Source of the DNA: a virus
Reading direction: 5' to 3' (one strand)
Virus record (IMG/VR): IMGVR_UViG_3300043411_000430
Span: 1 to 39,321 of that record
DNA: 39,321 nucleotides
Of this stretch, positions 29,989 to 36,627 are shown in pieces; position 1 is the stretch's first letter, and each line of letters begins with the position of its first letter. A program made the translations under genes and the position numbers. The notes under the pieces are model-generated. The model did no database searches and was not told the DNA's origin. It worked only from the letters and a program-made list of their open reading frames with translations.

Positions 29989-32295
29989 ATGCAAGACCTA
30001 TATGATGCCATGTCGGCGTGGGGACTAGACCCCAAAAGCTGGGACGATATCAGGCCGTCACCAGAACAGCGTTTAATCAAAGACAGTCGCGGCGAGCAAA
30101 CAATCTATTATAGCCTGCTTATTGAGGGCGAGCGTGCCTATGCCACTTGGTATGATTGCCGCCGTGGTGAGGGTGATTATTGGTACACAGGCAAAGGGAC
30201 TAGACGCGTCGATGCGGAATGGCTTGTGCGTGTGAAGGCGTTAGAAGCAGAAGCGGCGCGGAGTAAGGAGCAAGAGGCAGAAGCGGCGGCGATATCATGC
30301 CGTGCTGAATACGCTGGCCTGACACCGTGTATCACTCACCCCTATCTTGAGCGCAAAGGCGTGTCTGTAGTGGCTGGCTTAAAAGAGGATGGCGACGCGC
30401 TTGTCATGCCTCTGTGCAGCGTTGACGGGCAGATACACACCCTGCAACGGCTATACGCGAACGGCGACAAGCTGCTGTCTCCGGGCGGAAAAAAGAAAGG
30501 GCACTTCTTTCCAATCGGCCTTTCTAAATCAGAGGCACATAAGTTTATTTACATAGTAGAGGGGCTTTCGACTGGTCTGTCCGTGCGAGAGGCAACCGGA
30601 TGCCCTGTTGTTGTGGCTGTTGATAAGGGGAACCTTGCACCTGTGTCAAAGGCGGTTAAGAAGCAATGGACAGGGTCAGAGATCGTGTTTGCTGCCGACA
30701 ATGACCAGCGCGGATCAGGCGAGATCACGCGAGATGATAATCCGGGTGTCTGGTCGGCACAACAGGCGGCGGTTGACATTGGTGCGTCATTCGTTCTCTG
30801 GCCTGAGATGGCTGGAGAGGACTGGAACGATGCGTGGTGCCGTGATCCTGAGTATGTTAAGAATAAACTAGACCCTAACAAGTTACTGGTGAAAGCCAGT
30901 ACGCCGGAGTTTGGTGGCGATCCCCTCCCCCGCCATAGCAAGCACGCTGCCGACTCCGGCGACATTATTTCCTATGGCGGCTATGATGCTGCCTATCAGT
31001 TTGAACCCTCACAACATGCTGTGGCGCTGAGGGCAGACGGTAATCCGAAATGGTTTGATGAGATGATATGGGTGAAGAAGCCGAACAAGGCGCTTCCAAG
31101 CCTGTTTGACATCGCGGATCACCATGACGGGAAGAGCCTTAATAACACAGTAACCTTCATTCGCAATGAGTATCGAGGCTTATTCGTACTCAATGAGTTT
31201 AGTGACGAGATCATCGTCAGAACATGCCCACCATGGCAGCGCGACCACGAGTTCAGAGTGCATCGCATCACTGACTATGACATCACGATGATGACGACAA
31301 CACTTGAGCATTATGGGTTCAAGCCATCGACCGAGCGAACAAGGACAGCAGTTGAGGCGGTCGCTGCTATCGACCGTATCCACCCTGTTCGCCAGTATTT
31401 CAACAGCCTTGAGTGGGATGGCGTTAAACGACTTGAGAAGTGGCTTACATACTACTGTGGTGCAGAGTCTCAGCCTGCCGAGTACCTGTCCCGTGTCGGG
31501 ACATGCTGGCTGGTTGCTGGTGTCAAGCGTGTGTTCGAGCCGGGGTGCGTGTTCCACAACATGCTGGTCCTTGAGGGTAAGCAGAACATCGGTAAAAGCA
31601 GGACGTTGCGTGAGTTGGCTACGTTTGGACGCGACATTGAGGAGGAGTATTACACTGATTCCATCCGTTTCGGCATGATCGACAAGCCCAGCGCCTTGCA
31701 GATATTGCAAGGTAAGCTCATCGTGGAGTTTGGCGAGCTTGCCGATATGGACAGTCACAGCGACGAGAGCTTGAAAGCATGGATCAGCCAGAACGCAGAC
31801 GAGATGGTTAAGAAATGGGAGAAGTACGCGACCAAATACCCAAGACAATTCATCCTCGCGGGAACAACGAACAATGATAGCTGGCTGAAAGACCCGACTG
31901 GTAACAGACGATATTGGCCGGTTCGTTGTGAGGCTTTTGATATCGAAGCACTTAAGGCCGATAAAGAGCAGTTATGGGCAGAGGCTGTCTATCTATACAA
32001 ACAGGGCTATCAGGTCACTATGCCCGATAGCGACCCGATATATAAGCTGGCAATCGCACAACAATCCATGCGCCTGATGTCTGACCCATGGGAGGATGTG
32101 CTTGAGTTTGGTACGAACAACAGGGAATGGGTTACATATGGCTTCCTGTACGATAACCTTGGCATACCGATCAAAGACCGCGATGTAGAGCGCGACAGAC
32201 GGATAAGGCGGATCATGACCGGCCTAGGCTGGGTCTATAAGGTTGAGTATGCTTTGAGTAAGACCAAGAGCAAGGTCTGGGTGAGGGTGAAATGA
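29989..32295 (+). CDS. Primase-helicase: toprim domain plus VapE/VirE-type ATPase
   Basis: A 768-residue replication protein. N-terminal ~100 residues are a DNA- or cofactor-binding region. Residues about 105-290 form a primase-like toprim module: H-P-Y-L-E-R-K-G-V, then V-E-G (E191) and the metal-binding D-N-D (237-239). A linker leads to a P-loop ATPase of the VapE/VirE group (about 455-690): Y-F-N-S-L-E-W-D-G, Walker A G-K-Q-N-I-G-K-S (530-537), L-I-V-E-F-G-E-L as Walker B, and a G-N-R-R-Y-W-P-V arginine-finger motif. It likely primes and unwinds DNA. GGGAG is 8 bases before the ATG. It is the first replication gene, after a structured leader. Confidence 0.9.
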   Translation: MQDLYDAMSAWGLDPKSWDDIRPSPEQRLIKDSRGEQTIYYSLLIEGERAYATWYDCRRGEGDYWYTGKGTRRVDAEWLVRVKALEAEAARSKEQEAEAAAISCRAEYAGLTPCITHPYLERKGVSVVAGLKEDGDALVMPLCSVDGQIHTLQRLYANGDKLLSPGGKKKGHFFPIGLSKSEAHKFIYIVEGLSTGLSVREATGCPVVVAVDKGNLAPVSKAVKKQWTGSEIVFAADNDQRGSGEITRDDNPGVWSAQQAAVDIGASFVLWPEMAGEDWNDAWCRDPEYVKNKLDPNKLLVKASTPEFGGDPLPRHSKHAADSGDIISYGGYDAAYQFEPSQHAVALRADGNPKWFDEMIWVKKPNKALPSLFDIADHHDGKSLNNTVTFIRNEYRGLFVLNEFSDEIIVRTCPPWQRDHEFRVHRITDYDITMMTTTLEHYGFKPSTERTRTAVEAVAAIDRIHPVRQYFNSLEWDGVKRLEKWLTYYCGAESQPAEYLSRVGTCWLVAGVKRVFEPGCVFHNMLVLEGKQNIGKSRTLRELATFGRDIEEEYYTDSIRFGMIDKPSALQILQGKLIVEFGELADMDSHSDESLKAWISQNADEMVKKWEKYATKYPRQFILAGTTNNDSWLKDPTGNRRYWPVRCEAFDIEALKADKEQLWAEAVYLYKQGYQVTMPDSDPIYKLAIAQQSMRLMSDPWEDVLEFGTNNREWVTYGFLYDNLGIPIKDRDVERDRRIRRIMTGLGWVYKVEYALSKTKSKVWVRVK

Positions 32296-32365
32296 AATCC
32301 CCGTATTCGCACCAATTCGCATTAGTATATCGCGCCATAATGGTGTATAACAAAGGGAGGGTGTT

Positions 32366-33739
32366 TTGACCACCCTCCGCCCATACCAACAAGACATGAT
32401 CGACAAGTCTCGTCAGTGCTTGGCCAGAGTACCTTCTGTGCTTATGGTTCTCCAAACAGGCGGTGGAAAAACTCAAATTGCCAGCTTTATGGCGAAAAGC
32501 GCAACGCTTAAAGGCAAGCGCGTCATGTTCGCGTGCCACCGTGACTTCCTTATTGAACAAACAAGCAGGACTTTCCTCGACCACGGCATTAGGCACACGT
32601 TTATAGCTGCTGGCGAGAAGTATCATCCACAAGAGGGCGCATGTATCGCTTCGATTGATACACTCAAGAACAGAATTGGCCAATATGACGCCCCTGACCT
32701 TTTTATCTGTGATGAGGCTATCCACGCCGCTGCAAACGGCTGGTCTAACGTGATTAATCATTTCAGAAACAATGGAAGCCGCATCATAGGGCTTGCTGCT
32801 TGCCCACACAGAGGGGACGGCGTGGGTCTTGGTCGGTGGTTTGACGATATGGTGGTTGGCCCTTCTATGAGAGAGCTTATAGATATGGGATATTTATCTG
32901 ACTATAAGATATACGCGCCAACAGGCATTAACCGGGGCGATCTCCATGTTAGAGCAGGGGAGTTCATTAAGACAGAGGCAGAGGGGATAATGAATAAGCC
33001 GCAGATCACTGGCTCTGCTATTGGAGAATATAAAAAGTTTGCGCTTGGTAAGCAAGGAATCGGCTTCTGTGTGTCTATAAAGCACTCGCAGGAGGTTGCC
33101 GAGGCATTTAGGGCTGACGGAATTAGCGCCGCCCACATAGGAAGCGACACTGATAAAGATGATCGTAGGCGCATGTTGTCTGAGTTCAGGCAGGGAAAGA
33201 TTAAATTCTTGACCAGCGTAGATATATTCTCAGAAGGATTTGACCTTCCGGTTGTTGAATATGCCGCGCTTTTAAGACCCACGAAATCACTGAACACTTA
33301 TAGACAGCAAATTGGTCGTATATTGCGTAAGGCAGATGGAAAAGACTTTGCTCGCATCGCAGACCACGCCTCTAACTTTGTGGAGCATGGCTTCCCTGAC
33401 GACCATATCGAATGGACCTTAAAAGACCGTGATAAGCGAGAGGCCGGGGATCGTGGCGAGGTGGAGAAGAAAGCTAGAACGTGTCCGGGGTGTCATTATA
33501 CTTCACGCCCAGTGCCAGTCTGCCCTAACTGCGGCTTCGTGCATCCGGTCGAGGCGCGAGAGGTCGAGGAGGTCGATGGGGAGTTGGTTGAGATTGAGAG
33601 ACAGCAGGCGAAGAAGGCTGCGCGTATAGAGGTGGGAATGGCTAAGACCATCGCAGACCTTAATAAAATAGCTGAGGAGCGCGGATATAAGAAGGCGTGG
33701 GTATATAAGCAGATGCAGATAAAGGGGATACGAGCATGA
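32366..33739 (+). CDS. Superfamily 2 DNA/RNA helicase with C-terminal zinc ribbon
   Basis: A 457-residue helicase starting at TTG 32366, five bases after GGGAGG. The ATG at codon 11 would remove the R-P-Y-Q-Q motif needed for ATP binding. Motifs: R-P-Y-Q-Q (Q-motif), Q-T-G-G-G-K-T (30-36), D-E-A-I (116-119, followed by H120) where DEAH is usual, A-A-C-P (144-147) in place of S/T-A-T, and Q-x-I-G-R-I-L-R (315-321). The C-terminus carries C-P-G-C and C-P-N-C (Cys 373-389), a zinc ribbon. It overlaps the next gene by ATGA. Likely acts in replication or recombination with the neighbours. Confidence 0.9.
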   Translation: MTTLRPYQQDMIDKSRQCLARVPSVLMVLQTGGGKTQIASFMAKSATLKGKRVMFACHRDFLIEQTSRTFLDHGIRHTFIAAGEKYHPQEGACIASIDTLKNRIGQYDAPDLFICDEAIHAAANGWSNVINHFRNNGSRIIGLAACPHRGDGVGLGRWFDDMVVGPSMRELIDMGYLSDYKIYAPTGINRGDLHVRAGEFIKTEAEGIMNKPQITGSAIGEYKKFALGKQGIGFCVSIKHSQEVAEAFRADGISAAHIGSDTDKDDRRRMLSEFRQGKIKFLTSVDIFSEGFDLPVVEYAALLRPTKSLNTYRQQIGRILRKADGKDFARIADHASNFVEHGFPDDHIEWTLKDRDKREAGDRGEVEKKARTCPGCHYTSRPVPVCPNCGFVHPVEAREVEEVDGELVEIERQQAKKAARIEVGMAKTIADLNKIAEERGYKKAWVYKQMQIKGIRA

Positions 33740-33924
33740 GTGGTAGACAAATAGCAGCCTACACGGGGCCGGACGGGGTTAATGTGATAAAGTCATGGCT
33801 ACAGGAGAACGACTATATCTCCGGTGAAGCAAGGATCAAACAGCGAGAGGACACAGTATGGGCAGAGGTGAGTTATGAGCAGGAAGCAGAGAGAAACAAA
33901 CGTCTGGAAAACATTGCAACTTGA
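33736..33924 (+). CDS. Small hypothetical protein (62 aa)
   Basis: Starts at the ATGA overlap with the helicase stop and overlaps the VRR-NUC gene by 50 bases in another frame. The product is soluble: V-I-K-S-W-L-Q-E-N-D-Y-I helix, then charged E-Q-E-A-E-R-N-K. The long overlap with a gene of known family is unusual, so translation here is plausible but unproven. Confidence 0.5.
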   Translation: MSGRQIAAYTGPDGVNVIKSWLQENDYISGEARIKQREDTVWAEVSYEQEAERNKRLENIAT

Positions 33925-34225
33925 GCTTTCTCCGCTTGGGTTCAGGCTTTTCCGCAACCAGAGATACAAAGGCAAGACTGATAAGGGTATATGGATCGAC
34001 TGTGGAGTTGGCGGAGACGGAGGTGCCGATCTTGTAGGTTATCGCATCCTTACTATAACGCCTGAGATGGTCGGCAGTATTGTCGCCCAATATGTAGAGC
34101 TAGAAGCTAAAACTGACACAGGGGTTGCCAGTAAAGAGCAGAAAATGAGGTCAGAGGTGCTGAATAAAAACGGTGCATTGGCGGTGATTGCAAAAAGTGT
34201 TGAAGATGTGAAAAAACGCTTGTAA
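33875..34225 (+). CDS. VRR-NUC domain nuclease (116 aa)
   Basis: A one-domain VRR-NUC (PD-(D/E)xK superfamily) protein. Residues: G-F-R-L-F-R-N-Q-R at the start, G-A-D-L-V-G-Y (D52) as the first metal ligand, Y-V-E-L-E-A-K-T (E77, K79) as the catalytic E-x-K, then S-K-E-Q (Q89) and N-G-A-L-A-V-I. Viral stand-alone VRR-NUC proteins are structure-specific endonucleases thought to resolve branched DNA. It lies between the helicase and the YqaJ-type exonuclease, as expected for a recombination set. A palindrome TGATAAATTATCA (34232-34244) follows. Confidence 0.85.
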   Translation: MSRKQRETNVWKTLQLELSPLGFRLFRNQRYKGKTDKGIWIDCGVGGDGGADLVGYRILTITPEMVGSIVAQYVELEAKTDTGVASKEQKMRSEVLNKNGALAVIAKSVEDVKKRL

Positions 34226-34270
34226 TGATCGTGATAAATTATCATACTGATAATAGCTATGGAGGCTAAC

Positions 34271-34948
34271 ATGACGATTAAATACCATAACGACCTTATT
34301 CAAGGGTCGGACGAATGGCTTTCTGCTCGTTGCGGTCTGCTCACTGCCAGCGAAATGAAGCTGATACTGACACCAACGCTCAAGGTTGCGAATAATGAGA
34401 AAACCAGAGCGCATGTATATGAGATTGCGGCGCAGCGTATTAATAAATATGTTGAGCCAGCTTATGTCAACGACGACATGCTGCGCGGGATGTCTGACGA
34501 GCCGGTTGCAAGGGCTTTGTACGAGCAACACTATGACCTTGTGGACACATGCGGGTTCATTACCAGCGACGATCATGGCTGCACGATAGGCTACTCACCT
34601 GATGGTCTTGTCGGAGATGATGGCCTGATCGAGATTAAATCTCGCAGACAGAAGGCTCAGTTGGAAACGATTGCGACTGATATAGTGCCGGATGAATATA
34701 TGATGCAGCTTCAAACGGGGCTGATTATCACCGGGCGCGAGTGGATCGACTTTATATCCTATTGCGGCGGGATGCCAATGTATGTGAAGCGCGTATATCC
34801 TGACGATGAGATACAGGCAGCTATTAAAGAAGCGGCGGAATCATTCGAGAGCAAGGTGCAGAAGGTTATAGGCCAGTATAGCAATGTGGTGGCTGGATTG
34901 AAAGTGAAAACAACCCAAAGAACAACACAAGAGGAGAGCTACTTATGA
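34271..34948 (+). CDS. YqaJ-type viral recombinase exonuclease
   Basis: A 225-residue exonuclease of the lambda-exonuclease fold. Key residues: G-S-D-E-W-L-S-A-R-C-G-L-L-T-A-S-E near the N-terminus, S-P-D-G (D111), and I-E-I-K (E121, K123), the metal-dependent core. It would resect double-strand ends to give 3' single strands. The start is ATG 34271, five bases after GGAGG; an earlier in-frame ATG (34259) lies before that site. It overlaps the 195-residue partner gene by ATGA. Confidence 0.9.
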   Translation: MTIKYHNDLIQGSDEWLSARCGLLTASEMKLILTPTLKVANNEKTRAHVYEIAAQRINKYVEPAYVNDDMLRGMSDEPVARALYEQHYDLVDTCGFITSDDHGCTIGYSPDGLVGDDGLIEIKSRRQKAQLETIATDIVPDEYMMQLQTGLIITGREWIDFISYCGGMPMYVKRVYPDDEIQAAIKEAAESFESKVQKVIGQYSNVVAGLKVKTTQRTTQEESYL

Positions 34949-35532
34949 TTGACGATATGGCCCCGGTGCTTGCCCCTAAAAGCGACCAATGGAACGCTGA
35001 TGATTTTCTTGTCGGTCCTCGGACCGTTACTATTCGTGATACTAAAATCACTGGCGAAAAAGGCTCAGAAAAGCTAGAGGTTTTTTTTCACGGCGACGAA
35101 GGCAAGCCGTGGAGAGCAAGCAAGAGTATGGCGAGACTTCTTTATGCAGTATGGGGTAGTAGAAACAATTACATTGGAAAGTCGTTGACTTTGTTTTGTG
35201 ACCCATCCGTAACATTTGGCAACGAAACCCCCGGAGGAATAAGGGTTTCTCACATGAGCGATATTGGTCAATCTAGGACGGTACAACTAACAAAGACACG
35301 GGGGAAAAAGAAGCCATACACAGTGCAACCCTTGACTGTTGCGGCGGAGCGTGGGCTTGACGACCTTAAATCTGGGGCCAATCAGGCTGCATCTAATGGA
35401 TCAGGCGCACTCACAGCATGGTGGGGAACACTGACGCCGAATGAGAAGAAAGTAATTAAGCCGCACATGGACGATTACAAAACCTTGGCGGCGACTAAAG
35501 ACCAACCAACTGAATCACTGATAGGAGAGTAG
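34945..35532 (+). CDS. Conserved phage protein paired with exonuclease (195 aa)
   Basis: Residues about 50-110 have W-R-A-S-K-S-M-A-R-L-L-Y-A-V-W-G followed by Y-I-G-K-S-L-T-L-F-C-D-P-S-V and G-G-I-R-V-S-H-M-S-D-I. I know this arrangement from many phages, where it lies next to the exonuclease, but its function is not established; a single-strand annealing or exonuclease-partner role fits the location. The C-terminal third is helical and acidic-basic mixed. ATGA overlap with the exonuclease gene means the two are made together. Confidence 0.75.
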   Translation: MIDDMAPVLAPKSDQWNADDFLVGPRTVTIRDTKITGEKGSEKLEVFFHGDEGKPWRASKSMARLLYAVWGSRNNYIGKSLTLFCDPSVTFGNETPGGIRVSHMSDIGQSRTVQLTKTRGKKKPYTVQPLTVAAERGLDDLKSGANQAASNGSGALTAWWGTLTPNEKKVIKPHMDDYKTLAATKDQPTESLIGE

Positions 35533-35533
35533 A

Positions 35534-35806
35534 ATGAAGAAGCTTAAAGACCTTGCTGTATCAACAGGAAGCTACACGAAGGATGGCGTAGAGAAAAAAC
35601 GCTGGCGAACAGTAGGCGCGTTAATGGATGATGGTAAGGGTGGTCAGTTCATATTCCTTGACCGCGCTTTTAATCCTGCTGGCGTACCAGCGAAGGATGG
35701 TAGCGAGTCAATCCTGATTAGTATGTTTGATCCCAAGGGGCAAGAACAACAGCAACAGCAGTCTGCGCCGGTGAACACCGCTCCAGTCGAAGATATTCCA
35801 TATTAA
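35534..35806 (+). CDS. Small protein with SSB-like acidic C-terminus (90 aa)
   Basis: GGAGAG lies five bases before the ATG. Residues 1-70 form a small strand-rich domain (V-S-T-G-S-Y-T-K-D-G-V-E-K-K-R-W-R, then Q-F-I-F-L-D-R-A-F) of OB-like character; residues 70-90 are a Gln-rich linker ending D-I-P-Y. This end resembles the D-I-P-F tail by which bacterial SSB recruits partners. A single-strand DNA-binding role is inferred from tail and neighbours; no OB-fold signature is proven. Confidence 0.7.
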   Translation: MKKLKDLAVSTGSYTKDGVEKKRWRTVGALMDDGKGGQFIFLDRAFNPAGVPAKDGSESILISMFDPKGQEQQQQQSAPVNTAPVEDIPY

Positions 35807-35816
35807 GGGGGAAGAG

Positions 35817-35987
35817 ATGAATTTCAAAAAATGGATAAACACTGAGTTTGAAGGCGATACGTTAAAAGAGAGGGCGGAGGCTGCATCCGCGTATCTCTGT
35901 TGCAGCATCGCCACGGTTTACCGCCTTTATTATGGTACGTGCAGCGGGAACCTTGAGGCTTATAAAATGCTGGCTAGGAAGAAATGA
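35817..35987 (+). CDS. Small HTH-like protein (56 aa)
   Basis: GGGGGAAG precedes ATG 35817. Residues about 15-45 (L-K-E-R-A-E-A-A-S-A-Y-L-C-C-S-I-A-T-V-Y-R-L) look like a short Cro/YdaS-type helix-turn-helix, with the second helix A-T-V-Y-R contacting DNA. It follows the replication genes and overlaps the next gene by ATGA. Could control the shift from replication to late genes; no direct evidence. Confidence 0.6.
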   Translation: MNFKKWINTEFEGDTLKERAEAASAYLCCSIATVYRLYYGTCSGNLEAYKMLARKK

Positions 35988-36157
35988 AACATAAAGTCCC
36001 CAACGCACACGATACTATATCAACCAAGCACTACCCTATTCGTGATGAGCTTCGTGATTTAGCAATCAAAGCGACCACCAAGCTAGGCGGGTACGCGATG
36101 ATCGATGATCGTTATGTGATTGTCGATACGACAAAATTCACCGTTACCCCAAAATAG
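35984..36157 (+). CDS. Small hypothetical protein (57 aa)
   Basis: Starts at an ATGA overlap. The chain is basic in its N-terminal third and ends in two strand-like stretches (A-M-I-D-D-R-Y-V-I-V-D-T). It is the last gene of the replication cluster; a control region with an operator-like site follows. No family recognised. Confidence 0.6.
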   Translation: MKHKVPNAHDTISTKHYPIRDELRDLAIKATTKLGGYAMIDDRYVIVDTTKFTVTPK

Positions 36158-36180
36158 CAATAATATTTCGTGCGAAGGGG

Positions 36181-36213
36181 TTGCGTTATGCCCTGATATG
36201 CCCTAGATTTAGG
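36181..36213 (+). promoter_or_regulatory. Promoter-like site overlapping an operator-like dyad
   Basis: TTGCGT (36181-36186) and TAGATT (36204-36209) are 17 bases apart. The -10 lies inside CCTAGATTTAGG, which is the reverse of the dyad at 38150-38161; the shared block is 17 bases (TATGCCCTAGATTTAGG at 36197-36213). Binding of a dimer here would block the promoter of the downstream cluster. A 10-bp hairpin follows at 36246-36279. Confidence 0.5.
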
Positions 36214-36245
36214 ACATAGACAACAGGTTCCCCACATGGGAAGGC

Positions 36246-36279
36246 GAGGGGTCGCGGTATGTCTGAACGGCGACCCCTC
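36246..36279 (+). promoter_or_regulatory. Leader hairpin before the 105-aa gene
   Basis: GAGGGGTCGC (36246-36255) pairs exactly with GCGACCCCTC (36270-36279), loop 14 bases. It contains an ATG (36259) in frame with the downstream gene but masked in the loop, so the open start at 36301 is the more likely. The hairpin may stabilise or attenuate the transcript of the LRR cluster. Confidence 0.5.
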
Positions 36280-36300
36280 AGTCCCAGCAAAGGATATGAA

Positions 36301-36618
36301 ATGACATTCATCGACAATTACATCATCGAAAAAGACCGCGAGGCTGCAATGGCAAAGGCGTTTTTTTGTATCGAGTACAAAGGCAAGTCGTATGACGAAA
36401 AGGGTAACACGCCAGAAGAGGCTGTTGAATGGTTTGAAGCCGATATGGATGACAGGCTGGCAGAAGACGGCGAGTATGGCCCGTGGTCTGCGGATATTAT
36501 CATCACAGGTATAAACGAAGACGGTAACGAGATTTACCGCCGTGAACATACGGCTAGAGGATACGTGGAGCGCGATGAATACGATCACGGGTTCTGGGAT
36601 TATTATACAAGCAGATAG
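36301..36618 (+). CDS. Hypothetical acidic protein (105 aa)
   Basis: The start ATG 36301 follows AAAGGA by six bases; an earlier in-frame ATG (36259) sits in a hairpin loop without a ribosome site. The protein is acidic: E-K-D-R-E-A-A-M-A-K helix, then I-E-Y-K-G-K-S-Y-D-E-K-G-N-T-P-E-E-A-V-E-W-F, then a C-terminal acidic and aromatic part. The T-P-E-E-A helix is a recurring small-domain motif in phages. First gene after the operator-like promoter; followed by the LRR-like gene with 9 bases between. Confidence 0.65.
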   Translation: MTFIDNYIIEKDREAAMAKAFFCIEYKGKSYDEKGNTPEEAVEWFEADMDDRLAEDGEYGPWSADIIITGINEDGNEIYRREHTARGYVERDEYDHGFWDYYTSR

Positions 36619-36627
36619 GAGAGAGAA

